Below are positions 1 through 11,760 of a stretch of DNA of 64,000 nt, in pieces (the first letter of the stretch is position 1; every line of letters begins with the position of its first letter). Source of the stretch: Capitulum mitella. Its lineage: Eukaryota; Arthropoda; Thecostraca; Pollicipedomorpha; Pollicipedidae. The notes beneath the pieces were generated by a model that was not told the origin of the DNA, did not search any database, and saw only the letters and a program-made list of their open reading frames with translations. The stretch is taken from assembly GCA_030062745.1 (NCBI GenBank), contig CP099849.1, positions 25,966,144 to 26,030,143 of the forward strand, given 5' to 3'. The translations under genes were made by a program, and so were the position numbers.

Positions 1-981
1 GGTTGATAACCAGGATGCCTCAGGGTTTTCCATTCTAAACAAAACCATGTATCACTGACTTAGGCTATAAGAATCCATGACGCGATGGGACGACCTAAGC
101 CGTGCAAAGGCGTGCAACGCCAGCGTATCCACAACCAGCCAACCATGACCTACGTGCACGTGATTTCTCACGCGTCGCAAGGCCGGCTGCGGTTCGTCAA
201 CGAGTAAAGCAGCCTCTTCACGTCTGCCGTGAACCGTGCTGCGTCTGCGACCCGCTCCGTCCGGCTACAGGACAGTCGGCCGGTCTGACGGCCGGAGAAG
301 GAGCGGGAGGAGGCGGGGAGAGGGGGAGGGGGTCTGGCGGCCATGTTGCTCCGAGCGGTGCGCCGCCGGCCGGCGCTGGTGGGTGGGACGGCCGGCCGCG
401 ATCAATTGCCGGAGCCGAGATGTCCGACCGGCGGACGTGCCTCTCACGTGCTGGGTCGGCCGGGGGAGAGAGAGAGAGAATTTGTCAATGAACACGAGCA
501 AAACTCACGTTTTAATGAGTAGCTCATATAAACAATGGTGGAGTATCTGCGAAATTGCAGTATATCACATAAAGTTGGCATTTTGTGGTGGAGGCATCTT
601 GAAATCTGACATCGTGAAACTTAAACTTAAAATCAACATCCATCTTGGTCACGATGGTGAATTCCGGAGTTCGAGAGCGTGCCCTGGAGGACTTGTCATT
701 TACTGCCGGGTCTATTGACTTGTAGACAGCAAAGCAACAATGCATACACATACGGGTAAAAAACGGCACTGCTCGTAAATGCTGGTAGCTCAGCGTAGCA
801 TGTCAATGGAGAGGGACATCGGGATTGTTTTTCCAGCTTTACTCTGATTTTTGGCGGCAGAGCAGCCATCCTGTGTCGTGAGCTATAGCGCGACCCAGAC
901 CCTAGTGACGCAGGGTTCTGTGATGAGCTTCGACAATACCGAAGACAATTGCAGGCTGATGTTCCAGAGTGCAGTTGCACC
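1..981. other. Intergenic stretch with a GC-rich island at about 230-460
   Basis: No convincing gene. About 230-460 is GC- and CpG-rich and holds purine-rich G-runs (305-307, 315-318, 322-326, 328-332). The overlapping short reading frames here are open in several frames on both strands, which reflects composition rather than coding. The rest is mixed-composition DNA with nothing I recognise. Confidence 0.5.
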
Positions 982-1197
982 CTGAGACACCAGAGCAGCT
1001 GTCTGTGATGGGTCCCGGTGACATCGGGGCACCACGATAGCTGTCTCGCCCAGCTGACACCAGAGCACAAGGGCAGCTGTTTCGACGCGCTGGCACCAGA
1101 GCACCAGAGCAGCTGTCTCGACCCGTTGACATCAGAGCACCAGGGTGGCTGGCTCACTCCGGTGGCACCGGCGCACCAGCACAGCTGCCCCCGGCGG
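982..1197. repeat. 36-bp minisatellite, 6 copies
   Basis: Six consecutive 36-bp units start at 982, 1018, 1054, 1090, 1126 and 1162. They share a core like ACACCAGAGCACCAG followed by AGCTGTCTC. The units are diverged, so the array is old. Because 36 is a multiple of three, it reads as a 12-residue repeat on the plus strand. I take that as a by-product of the period, not a gene. It abuts the GC-rich block that follows. Confidence 0.85.
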
Positions 1198-1670
1198 CGT
1201 CGGCGCCTCGGCTCGCGCTGTTGGTGTTTGGGATTACCGTCAGTGGATCAGGCGGGCGCTGTTTGATTTTCGGCTCGGGCGCCGCAGCACCGGCCAAATC
1301 GCCTCACTGAGCGCCGATTATCGGCAATAAGCGGAGACTTCCGAGCCGGCGCTGGCTGCGGGTCCCGGCAAAATGGACGCCCGGAGGCCCCTGCATAATG
1401 AGAGAATGGGAGACGGTTCCCATGCCTGCCGTGCGCGCTGTGACAGCACGCGGGAATGTTCCGGGGGGGACAGATGGGGCGTTCCCCGGACTAGTGGTGG
1501 TGAGCACAGAGGACAGCGAAGGGCGTCGGTTGTGGCGAGCGAGAAGCGCGATTCGCGAGATATTCCCAGGCCGGAGGTTGACGCGCTTGACAATGAGGGC
1601 ACTGGGGCTGGCGCCGTGATTTGGAACGGTCCTCTGCTGCGGCTGCGATCTGTGGTCTGTGTACAGGGCA
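1198..1670. other. GC-rich island
   Basis: CpG-rich block with short AT-containing words such as CGATTATCGG and GCATAATGAG inside GC-rich sequence. It lies directly against the 36-bp minisatellite. The reading frames on both strands are overlapping composition artefacts. A regulatory role is possible but unproven. Confidence 0.4.
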
Positions 1671-4180
1671 GGAACGCTGGAGTTCACCAGTGCATTGGGA
1701 TCTCGAATGTAATGACTGGTGCAAAAACACGAATACATGCTGGTAAAACTTCCCGAAAATGGAGGTAAAGATTTTGTACCTAAATATGTGAAATAGGACG
1801 TGTACGACTGTGCTACCGGTAATGTTGCCTATGTACTAGACATCATACGGCATCATACGGCAAGAACCAGACATCATAGGCTGGATTTCAAGCCAGTATC
1901 GACTCAATAAGAAAGCCCTCAAGAATGCAGTAATATCATCCCGTGGCATTTTTTTAACAAAGATGGTGTAGGTTAGTCGCTGTCAGCTGCAGAGCTTACT
2001 TCCAGTCTCTCTAGTTGACAAACTGCACCTTCCTCGTGAATCTTGTCGCTAGATCTGACTTAGTCATTCCCATTTGGCACTTGATTAAATCTTGACTAGT
2101 CCATGCACACATGGGCCATTGGCTTGCGCAAGGTTACATTGCTATGGCGCAAGCGTTCATGCGTCGCGTGACTGAAAACGACTGCTGGCAAATCCACGCC
2201 CTGGCTCGGCTCCTCCCCTCATTTTAGTGATTAAGTAAGTTATCCAGTGAATGAAAGCAGATGGAGGTTTGATATGGTTAGGGCGCACCGCCCCGCCGAA
2301 AACAACGCTAATTCACTTTGGAGGCCGCCAAATTACATTGGGAGGGTCAAGTGGGGTTTTGGGGGAAGGTTTTCCTGGTAGCGACAAGAAATAAAAGCTC
2401 TTATCCATCCCCACGAACGATAAAACAGACATAATTTCGGTTTAGTTCCCATTATATCAGTACCGGATGAGACCCTGTCAGTATCGGATCAATGCATCAA
2501 TTAAGCTGGACTAACGAACAAAATCGTTTTTTTATGCAAAATATCGAAATGTTATCAAGATCAGTTCGATTCGCGGTCACAGTGACGAATTTTGGATAAG
2601 CTGTGTGCCTTGCGACATGTTTCACAAAATACTGTCATCACAGAACCAAAGGATGGAGTGCAGCTCCAGGACCAGGTACCGGTGGTTTTTACTGTTGAGT
2701 GTGCTAATGGCCTCCTGCCGCGAAAGTAGCCATAAGCTTTGCATTATTCTTTGTCCAGAGGAGCACCTCTTGTAGCGGAGAAAATGCCAAATAGAGCGGA
2801 GCAGGGCACTTGTGTCCACTTTTCCTAGCAGAAATACGGCGCCGTCCGAGGGCCCTTGTTCAACAGGAAGGTCATTTTCATCGCTGGAAGAGCCCGCTAA
2901 GAGGATTTCACCAAGTGCGGCAGCCAAAGTGAGACAATCGCTTTTGTCATCGAGAGAGAACAGAGGAAGTTCCGTTGAGGTCAGGGGAAAAATATTTCAT
3001 ATTACCTCAACAGAAAGGAACTCTGTATCCTCCGATGATTGGTCTTTGCGACGAACCCTGATTCTTTGATAGACGAAATAAATCGTCATATGTTTTATCA
3101 GGTAGTAGTTATATTCGCTGAATAAATCCATGACTGATGAATGTCTTCGGTAATTTTGTTTGTTGTATGACAATGTATCGAACAGTGCGTTGTACAGGAC
3201 TGCATAACTTTCATGCAATCTAGGAAATGGAATGCTCCGAGACAAATGAATTCACTTTTTTGTCTTTATTTCCAACATTTTTTTAGATTAATCTGTTGCT
3301 GTTTCACGAAACAACGGTTCGTCGTTTACGGTCAGTACAGTGCGCTTTTCAACTGATGGCGTAAAAAATATGTTCTTGTACATATTTATTCAGTCATAAG
3401 CTTGTTTCTGGGCTTTAGGGTGAGCAGAAGTCAGTGGATGCCATTACGTATACCGCTCGGACGTTTTGCCCTAAACTTCGCTCGGCGCGGAACATGATAA
3501 TAAACCTCTCTGTATTCGTCTTTGGCAGGGAGAGCCATAGCCTCACACTGCATCTTTTGTTTTAATAGTTCCGTGTCCTAGCGAATGGTGGGCAAAATTA
3601 AGGTTCTCTGCGACGTGGTGGATTGCAGTGTGAGCACTATTGTTCACCGGGATGCGTCAGAAAGCGTCATGCGAAACATGACAAGATTTGCCAATATTGA
3701 CAAGATGAGAAGGGCGTAATGTGTTAGCTGTTTGCCGGAAAGCTGTTGGCAGTCAGCTTTAGCATGAATGCTTGCGTGGCATTAATTGAACACTGATGTT
3801 TCGTCTTGATCTTATTTCTTCTGCTGTTTCGAACTAAATGGGCGTATTCTACTGTCAAATGACACATTTATTTTCATGATATCTAAGATATCTTCATATG
3901 AATCAAATATGCATCAGAATGAAATACGTTGCTGAAAAGTCAGTGTTGCGCATTAATAGCATCTCCATTGCTTTAACCTCTTCTGTCAAAATAAAATGGT
4001 GCTCCTTTTCCTGACGCAAAAGTTAGCACATTCACAAGTCATTACGAAAAGAACAATAAAAAGGCAAGAAGTGAAATGCATGGGTGCACTGGTGGGAGAG
4101 GCGTTCCAAATGTAGCGGCCTTCCGCGTGTGATGAAAATGCAAAACGTTAGATGTTGGTATTTTTCGCAATAAACAATCC
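1671..4180. other. AT-richer intergenic spacer
   Basis: No gene, RNA or repeat that I can name. Two minus-strand frames (2622-2927 and 2997-3245) resemble natural protein composition but match no family I recognise and have no supporting start or splice context. A short duplication of CATCATACGG lies near 1845-1865. Confidence 0.4.
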
Positions 4181-4189
4181 AGGACAACC

Positions 4190-4420
4190 TTTGAGCCGCG
4201 GCTCAGGTGGTAGAACGCTGACCTCCCCGTCCTGGCAAGACAGGTTTGAGTCGTTCAGGCGTTCCGGGTGTTTGTTCAGAAGGTCAGCTGGCAACTGGCT
4301 AACTCAGAATCACGTTGCCTGCCACGCGATCATGTCGCAACCACACGCCGCTTTACCTTATGCAACAAAATCATTTATTATCCGGAATTGCATTACCAGA
4401 TTTAGGCATCAGGGTCTATG
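4190..4420 (+). mobile_element. tRNA-derived SINE, copy 1
   Basis: The head carries RNA polymerase III internal promoter boxes in tRNA spacing. An A-box-like GGCTCAGGTGGTAGAAC lies near 4200-4216 and a B-box-like AGGTTTGAGTC near 4242-4252, about 42 bp apart. About 30 bp further on is the body word GGTCAGCTGGCAACTGG (about 4282). The same word, at a similar distance from a B box, appears in the inverted copy at 63500-63693, so this is a family and not a chance tRNA resemblance. The anticodon arm does not fold as a functional tRNA. The 3' end is uncertain. Confidence 0.65.
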
Positions 4421-5220
4421 CAACAAGTTCTGCGCAGCATAGAGCTCTGATCCCAGCATCACCTGAGGAAAAGGATTAAATTTACGAACAAGAAACAAGA
4501 ACAGCGCCGCCTAAATTTGTATTACCTATGGGCTGCCAGTCAGTCCCCTAAATACCATAACCTTCAGAGTCGACAGGAGAGGAATCTCCAAGAAAAACCA
4601 TTCCGGTCTCCCTTCAGACTACCCGTCCCGAAACGACCAAGAACCCGTGCCCCTTGTCACGGGGCAGATTGATTTACGCTCAGCGCAAACAGCGCCGAGT
4701 TTGCCTCATTTCCAGCCGTTGTCGCTGCTGTTTCTGCGCGGGCCGCTCGAATGCCCCCGGGGAGTTCTGCGCGCTGAAACAATGCGACCGTAAATACGGC
4801 GCTCCAGGTTTAGTGTTTGCCGAAACGGGGCGCTATTTGCACTCGATAATGATTTCTCAAAATGCGCTCAACACGCAAGCCAGCTGCAGAACGAGTAAAG
4901 CTTACTATCGTCGGTTTATATTTGTCGTGACGAAAATGAAGAATACTCGCGATGATTATGTAAAAGTCTGATGCCCGCAAAATAACGACGTCTTTTTGGG
5001 GTACAAAACGCATGCCTCGAAGTCTTTCTTGTGTTGACAAAGTATGGTCTGGCTGCATTAATACTTACTCCCTGTTAGCCCTGTGCATTTGCCCAGACTG
5101 CAATGAATCACCATCGCCACTTTGAGGTCAGCGACGCCATTAGTGGTCATGTCGGACGTCACCGCCCTTCCCCAAGGGAAGGCTTCCTCGTGTCTCAAAT
5201 ACATGATGGCCCCCTGCAGT
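4421..5220. other. Intergenic, with a small GC-rich patch at 4660-4830
   Basis: The patch at 4660-4830 is rich in GCGC and CGCC with interspersed AT words (GATTTACG, GTAAATACGG), the style of the other islands in this window. No gene seen. Confidence 0.35.
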
Positions 5221-5257
5221 ACAGAGAGAGAGAGAGAGAGAGAAAGAGAGAGGGAGA
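5221..5257. repeat. (GA)n microsatellite
   Basis: Uninterrupted GA dinucleotides from about 5222, followed by a short interrupted GA-rich tail. Confidence 0.9.
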
Positions 5258-5549
5258 AATATGTAAGGGTAAACAGTTGACAGTTGGACGACGGTTTGCG
5301 GATCAACAACTTTTACTTATAAGTTGTGTAAACTGTCCAGTGGTCTTCCGTTCCCCTTCTTAAAAAAAAACTCCACGTTATGTATCGACGGGAAATAAAA
5401 CCACTAACAAAGGCAGCACATGTAATCCTAGGAGTCGACCACGTTGTTCTAAACGGGACTCAAGCGGCATTCGCAAAATGGCGAGCCCTACAAACAGACG
5501 ACTTTTCTTACCGCACATCTTTCTCGGCAGTTTAATAAAAACGCTGGTC

Positions 5550-5805
5550 CTTGCTGTCGGCTGGGCTATTGGCAGCTCGCCAGTTCGGCGGCCGGCTGCG
5601 CAGAATCAATACGGCGCCGACTCGGGCCGGGCCGGGCGCACCGCGATTTTCCACTCTTGATTAATAAAACCTCATCGCGACGGCGCGGGATTAATGTGGC
5701 GACAGGCGAGGCCCCAGGAATGCGGCCGGGCCTTTATTGGCGGCGCGGGGCCGCCGCGTCCGGCTGGCGCAGCTCGCCGACGCGCCGTCACCGCCGGCAG
5801 CCTCG
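5550..5805. promoter_or_regulatory. GC/CpG-rich island with AT-rich motifs (candidate regulatory core)
   Basis: Strongly GC-rich sequence with embedded words TTGATTAATAAAACC and GGGATTAATGTGG, which carry homeodomain-type TAAT cores. It passes directly into the degenerate repeat that follows. A regulatory role is inferred from composition and motif context only. Confidence 0.3.
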
Positions 5806-6310
5806 TGACAGACTGGCGGCAGAACGACGGCGGAATGGCGGCAGGCTGGTGACAGACGAGCGGCAGCACGGCGGTAGAACGGCCGTAGGCTGGCGGCAGA
5901 AAGGCGGCAGAACGCCTACAGACTGGCGGAAGCCCGGCAGCAGAATTGTAGCAGAGTAACGGCAGACTAGAGGCAGGCTGGAGGCACGCTAGTGACGGAC
6001 TGGTGACAGGATAGCGGCGGAAGTGCGACAGAATAGTGGCCGACTGGTGGCAGGCTGGTGACAGGACGAGAACAAGATAATGGCAGATTGACGTTAGAAT
6101 GGTGGTGGTGGACACTGAGTTTGCATCGACGGTGACGACTGCCAGGGTCGTGTCGCGTCGCATCCTCCCACAACGGCTGTCGCGGGGGACGGTGACATGG
6201 GAATACTGTTAGACTGGCGGCAAAATGCCGACGAAATTACTGCGGACTTGCGGCTGAATGGCCGGCCGAATTCCGGCAGAATGGCAACTGAATGACAACA
6301 GAAAAGGTCG
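5806..6310. repeat. Degenerate short-period tandem repeat
   Basis: Many diverged repeats of the type GGCGGCAGAAC, GGCAGGCTGGTGACAG and GACTGGCGGCAG, with a period of roughly 10-11 bp compounded into longer units. It is clearest at 5806-6070 and fades by about 6310. The long minus-strand frame over it (5672-6163) is a by-product of the repeat. Confidence 0.7.
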
Positions 6311-6647
6311 GCCTGATATCGGAAGGCTGCAGAAGGAGGATCCAGTCTGCGCGGATGGTTTGGTTGGAAAGGAACTCTGAAATTACGCTCCCACTCTATC
6401 TTTATGTACATAGCAAATTTGCGCAGTTAGGCTGAGACGATGACGTAACGTTGAAGCCGACTCCCTTTTGAACATATGTGAACAAAATTGTACATTATGT
6501 TTTATCTTGCATCCTACGTGCATTGCGCGAGCAACCACATTAAGAAGAGAAGATATAATGTCACCAATCGCTAAGTCGAAGTTTGCGGCAATGTTTTCAT
6601 ATAAAAAGGAGGCATTTTGTTCGGCAGCCCCAAAGACCGTATAACTT

Positions 6648-6980
6648 CCGGAATTCAAAACGAATTTCAAGACTTTATTGAAGAAGTAAGCAGGTCAAAG
6701 TACTGAAGTGCTCCGATGGTATATGCACATGAGACATGGCACCGGCCTTTGGGTGAAAGCCTCTGGTGACTCAGTTTGTGGTGACCACTTCAGGTGACCG
6801 AGAACAAACATTACGTACTCTGGCTGTGGTGCCAATTTTGAAATTTCAAAACAGCTTTATTCGAGAAGTAGACACTTCAAAACACTGATGTGCTCCAACG
6901 ATATGCGTATAAGCGTATGGAACATTGCGCCGGCCGCCCTTGGAAGCCGGGCTACACGGAGGCTCCCGGCAAGGCCAGAC
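6648..6980. repeat. Diverged local duplication (units about 6648-6790 and 6831-6980)
   Basis: Two direct copies align over about 110 bp. Both contain CTTTATT followed by a GAGAAGTA-like word, a GTGCTCC word and a following ATATGC word, and both reach a GCGCCGGCC-like stretch. On the minus strand each copy carries AATAAA near its end, as in the 3' end of a transcript or a retroposed 3' tail. Identity is moderate. No family recognised. Confidence 0.55.
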
Positions 6981-6999
6981 CACGAGGAGAGCGGGCTTC

Positions 7000-7735
7000 C
7001 AGACAACATACGAAGAGACGGTTTCATAACAAAGCTTACGTGGGGAGCCGACTCCAAATTTCTGGCATACAGCCAAATGGCCGGCTTTCAAAATCACCTA
7101 CCTACAAGGCATTTGGAACCGGCTCTGAGTGCAACCTGATGCCCGCATGACTGGAATAGGAAATGTAAATCCGTCACATTCACTGTAGAAAAAAGATGAC
7201 AAAAAATGGTCCATCATTTTTCCGTATTCTGCCTTGCATAGCTAAAAAACATGTCCAACTTGACGACTTTGGGATGATTTACAAATGGACGAGACGAGGT
7301 GTAAATAAAAACAGAAATGCCACCACAAAAAAGCGAATGGGATGTGTTCCGTGGTGTCAAAACAATAGACAGCACACCACGTAGGATTACTAACGCCATA
7401 AAAACATAGTCGTCTTAACGATGGCGAATTTATGCATGTGTACCAAGATGTGAACCGAGTGACGTTGTTCCCGAAACTCCAAAACTGTGTGACCATAACG
7501 CTGTTTCGTAGCTTCAAAGCGTCACTGCACCTGAGTGCACGAACTCAAATAACAACACACTGGTATGCAGGAAAATTCTTCTTTGAAAATGCTAGACACT
7601 AAAGGTGTCACGATAAATCACAATGACAGCTTCACCGACGTGAAAACAGCTAATACATTTCGTTTTTTAAGCGAGGTAAGAATCACGGTTGATTCCAAGA
7701 TTCGTGCAGCCCCACCAAATGAAAGAGCCCACAGT
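7000..7735. other. Intergenic spacer
   Basis: Mixed composition with short AT-rich runs. I see no gene, tandem repeat or element. Confidence 0.4.
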
Positions 7736-7739
7736 CTAT

Positions 7740-8010
7740 CGGTGCCGGGTTTCTCGCTGCACGCGTTACCGGCAGGATCCAATGCGCTGCCGTTCGCCGC
7801 GGCCGGTGGCGCGCGGATCTCCGCAGAGGCGGCTCTCGGGCGCGGAATTTAATTACGCGCGCGTTATCACCACGCGAAGGGCGGCGGGCGACGCACTGAA
7901 CCCCTCAAATTCATTTGGTGCCGACAATAACTTAATAAAAAGCCCAAACACAAGCCGAGATTTAATTATTCCGCACGGATATGGCGGCTTCCAATCTCGT
8001 TTGCGGGAAC
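7740..8010. promoter_or_regulatory. Candidate regulatory island with TTTAATTA words
   Basis: A GC-rich block (7740-7860) merges into GGAATTTAATTACGCGCG, CTTAATAAAAAGCCC and GATTTAATTATTCCGC. Homeodomain-type TAAT cores within CpG-rich sequence resemble known invertebrate developmental enhancers in style only. No coding evidence. Confidence 0.3.
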
Positions 8011-8847
8011 CTCGGTGAAGCCTGATACAGCAGGTGAAGGAAGCTGTTGAACTGATGTGTGAGGAATCGGCTTTCCTGCGCGGCTGTTTTAAAGGGCTGA
8101 TGAAAATGAGAACATGGATTTGCACTAGAGGTGCGAGAAGCCAGTGTTGCTGTTAACTAATACTAACGAAGAAACCACCTTACAATGGACAAGTCAATCG
8201 TGTGGCATGAAATTTTCATCTGTTCGGCAGACGAGGCAAGCGTTGTTGCCTTTACCGGATAGCGGACCATGTATGTACAACCGCCTCCCTCGCACATCAA
8301 CACCCTATCCATTTTTAGCTTTCTCGCCGCCATGTTGAAAGAACTGCCATGTGCAAGCGTTACCTGAGCCATTGGTAGCCGTGCGCATAGAACATAGTGA
8401 AATGAGCGTCTGATGCACGTTCACATCTCTTAAGTACGTACCCATCGCGTTCAATTCTATTCAGTTCTAGACCTGACGCCATAATAGCCATACCTGCACT
8501 CTACCGTAGTGCAGTGTGCTTGAGATTTGGACAGTTTCGTGATTGTGAAGACATAAGTACTACATGTAATTGTCAGTGATGCTTTAGTGGTGCACTGCAG
8601 ACCATTTCTCACTATTATAAGATATAGTGCACATTTCTTGTTCTCCACAAGGTTGAAGAGGTAATGACTGATATATTTTATTAATTGTTGTTGCATATTG
8701 TATATTGTTATTGTATGTCGTGTATTATTATACTGCATTTACAAAATCTCGGGTTGTCGGAGAGTCACATTAAAATCGAAATCAGCCATGAGATTGTATG
8801 GCTCAAAGGAAATATCAACGGACGAAGATTAATATGTTTTGTGAGAA
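8011..8847. other. Intergenic spacer
   Basis: AT-rich DNA with no supported gene. Confidence 0.4.
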
Positions 8848-8927
8848 TTACACAGTGTGGTGCTGTGCATCGAATTATTGTCATTGAAGACGTTTTCCAA
8901 GCTGGCGTGACACACCACACTGTGTAA
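8848..8927. repeat. Perfect 15-bp inverted repeat (fold-back)
   Basis: TTACACAGTGTGGTG at 8848-8862 is exactly complementary to CACCACACTGTGTAA at 8913-8927, with 50 bp between. No target-site duplication is evident outside the arms. It could be a remnant of a miniature transposon or a structured RNA. Confidence 0.8.
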
Positions 8928-10295
8928 ACACGGTGTTCATAACTCGTAGACCTGACAATTCTCGATATGGAGCAAGATGAGAAAGGCCGTTAAACCCGCT
9001 TTTGCAAATAAAGGTGTTGTTTCTAACGTCTAATGGTGTTACAAAAAAACGCACCTGAGGGTGCAATTTACCCTCTCGGCTGGTGGGCAAAGGTTAAGGA
9101 TTGGTCCCTTACGAATGTCAAGAAATGATGCAACACTGCCAAGAATATTTGCATCCATGATCCTTTCGTCGCCTTTTGTTTCATAGCTGATACGCATGAC
9201 AAAATATGATGTAATGACAACTGTTTTCTTCCGATTTGTTTTGATTGGTTGCACCCTGTAAGTAAAGCATTATGTTAACATACATGAAACATCCTTCTTT
9301 GGATTTTACAACGATACTGTCTCACCGATCGCACCGCATTACACCATTTCCGGAAGAAATGTATCCAATGACTGTCCTATTTCGTGCGAAAGTCCACATG
9401 TCTTAGGACATTAAATGCCATTAAAGAACTCCGGAGCAAAGAAACGTATACTTCACTGAGCAATTTTCCTTTGTTTCAGATTTCTGGCTTACTTTATTTC
9501 TTAGTGCGTTATTGCCTTGCACGAACACGAAATATCATGCATCTGACTCACTACAAGCTAGCATGGAGCACGCGAGCAGTTCGTGCTTTTAGTGCTGGTA
9601 GCAACAGACTCCGAAACTGCATGCACAGAAAATGTAACTAACACAAGTAAGATATACTGTCGCTACCCCATTCAGGCGTTTTGCCTGAATGAAAGGAAGG
9701 GGGTTATGTCGTATTCCACGTGATATTAAATCATCTCTATGAAAGGAATAAGTGGTTCAATATAGCAGAAAATGGGCCACAGCAGAAAGGGACCGTCACG
9801 ATACCATATTGTCAGCAGCAGCACCTCATTGCGACACAATTGCTACTATTGTCAAAGACAACAGTTTATGTAATGTGAATCCCCGTCACTCACACCCGTT
9901 GCTTTTTCTGAGGAAGCAATTGTTACGATTAGTATTAACAAAATGATGTGCTTGTCAAATCCACAACTTCAAAGCCCTCGGGTTTTTCTGCGCTGTGCAT
10001 TGCTTTCATGTACATACCACACTGTGCACTGTTTATTGTTTCCATGTTCTCATCTGAATTCAGAGTTGCTCAAGTGATGGTTTCTGCCTTTCTTCAACCA
10101 ACTGAAAATCGCTTCGAAAGTACGCAAATGCAACCAGATGCATGCATTTTTGTGCGCCTTTACGCCATTATTACATTATTTGCACTACCGGAATGGGTTT
10201 GAAAGCGAGGGAATGGAACAGGATGGAACTTTCCCGTGGTAAATGCGAACATCTGTAACTCCACAGCGATCCAATGGAGTTCCCGCCAGGCAAAT
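8928..10295. other. Intergenic spacer with a small hairpin
   Basis: No gene. A perfect 9-bp inverted repeat (CATTCAGGC / GCCTGAATG, loop of 5) lies at 9669-9691. Confidence 0.4.
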
Positions 10296-10606
10296 GCCTG
10301 CGACTGCGCTGCGACCGGGTCGCCGTGGGTTCACAGGCGCCGCCACCGGGGGCACAGGGCACATGCGTGCCCCCACGCGCCGTTAGCCCAGGTCCGTGAC
10401 GCCCGGAGAGACCTAGGCCAAAGCATACGACTGCGGCGGCCGTCTGCGCGGAACTTCTGACGGCCGGTTTGCAGAGTGAGCCTAGCGGTTACAGCGTGCA
10501 CGGCGCCGCAGCTGATGGTTTGGTTCGCCCGGTGTCTTCAACACGGTATGACTAGCACTCTGCAGAGGGAGGAGAAATGAAATGGAGGGTAATCAGCGGA
10601 CAGCGG
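10296..10606. other. GC-rich island, left part
   Basis: CpG-rich block without a supported reading frame. It runs into the 33-bp minisatellite. Confidence 0.4.
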
Positions 10607-10838
10607 CACCAGGAGGAGCGGGCTGGAGGGATCGGAGGCACCAGGAGGAGCGGGCTGGAGGGGATCGGAGGCGCCAGGAGCAGCGTGCTGGAGGGGATCG
10701 GAGGCACCAGGAGCAGCGGGCTGGAGGGGATCGGAGGTGACAGGAGCAGCGTGCTGGAGGGGATCGGAGGCACCAGGAGCAGCGGGCTGGAGGGGATCGG
10801 AGGTGACAGGAGCAGCGGGCTGGAGGGGATCGGACGTA
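10607..10838. repeat. 33-bp minisatellite, about 7 copies
   Basis: Tandem units begin at 10607 (32 bp), 10639, 10672, 10705, 10738, 10771 and 10804. The consensus is CACCAGGAGCAGCGGGCTGG followed by AGGGGATCGGAGG, and CACC alternates with TGAC at the start of later units. The 33-bp period gives an 11-residue peptide repeat in an open frame (10577-11191 plus), a by-product of the array. Some units are identical apart from one or two sites, so the array is fairly young. Confidence 0.9.
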
Positions 10839-11535
10839 CCAGCGCCGGCGGACAGGAGTGTGCACTAATCAGCAGTGTTGTGGAGCCTGGCATGCTTCTG
10901 ACGCCGAGACCAGCTGACAGGGGCGGACAGCAGGATCAGGAGGGGCTTGCAGGTGTGCCGCGGCGTCGGAAGGGTGGTTTCAGGAGGCGGGGCAGGTGGT
11001 TGCGGGACCAGCTGTCGGCACCTCTGGCTGAGCAGCTGGTCGACATCGGACCGACAGTCCGACAGTCCCTTCAGAGGCTGCGCTGGGAGCCTGACCGACT
11101 GGAGAAGAGCTCGCTCTCGGCTCCCATCAGCCCGTCAACGTCACTACATCAGCTTATGCAACGTCACCATCTTCTGATCGATGTGGCGTAGCTCCATTTT
11201 GGCACTGCCTTCCCCTTTCATGAAGCGAGCGCCGCGGGTGTACGACCTAGGCCAGGTGCTGCCTCCCCTTGCCCCGAGCCTTTCCCTCGCCCCCCCCCCG
11301 CCGGCCGACACCTGTGTGCGCCGCCCATGCGTGCGCGCCGGCATTGTCGACCGGCGTTCGTCGCGGCGCGGCATTCACGGCGCCACCATTAGGAAAATAT
11401 ATCTACCCCGGAGAAATTTATGTCATCATTTATCTCGGATTCGGGGCCGCACGACAAACATTTCATGACGGCCGCTACCGACGGCAGCGGCTCCAATATT
11501 ATGGCGAGGCCAGGACATTCCTGAACGCCAATGAC

Positions 11536-11566
<31 letters not shown>

Positions 11567-11760
11567 GGCGAGCTCTTTCCAATCAGAGGAATGTGCAATC
11601 AATAAGGGTCCGCGGTGACTTGTGCTTTGGCGCGGCCGTCCGACGCGGCCGAGCCGTTGTCAAGGTTACCGAGCCGGCTGTGACACCGCCTTCTTTCGGG
11701 GAACAGAGAGTCGGGTGTAAGACTCCGATGGGTGGGCAATAAGCGGATGTGTTGATGAGA
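10839..11760. promoter_or_regulatory. GC-rich island with an AT-containing core at 11380-11480
   Basis: Within CpG-rich flanks, 11380-11480 carries CACCATTAGGAAAATATATC, GAAATTTATGTCATC and ATTTATCTCGG words. This looks like a compact regulatory core, and the assignment is inference. A (GCC)n run lies at 11536-11566. The overlapping frames on both strands are composition artefacts. Confidence 0.3.
11536..11566. repeat. (GCC)n trinucleotide repeat
   Basis: About ten consecutive GCC units within a GC-rich island. Confidence 0.9.

Noticed and set aside
2622..3245. Two adjacent minus-strand frames of natural-looking composition
   Set aside because: No recognisable family, separated by a stop, no splice or start context I can support.
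9669..9691. Hairpin resembling a bacterial terminator
   Set aside because: Only 9 bp, no gene upstream, and the sequence is eukaryotic in character.
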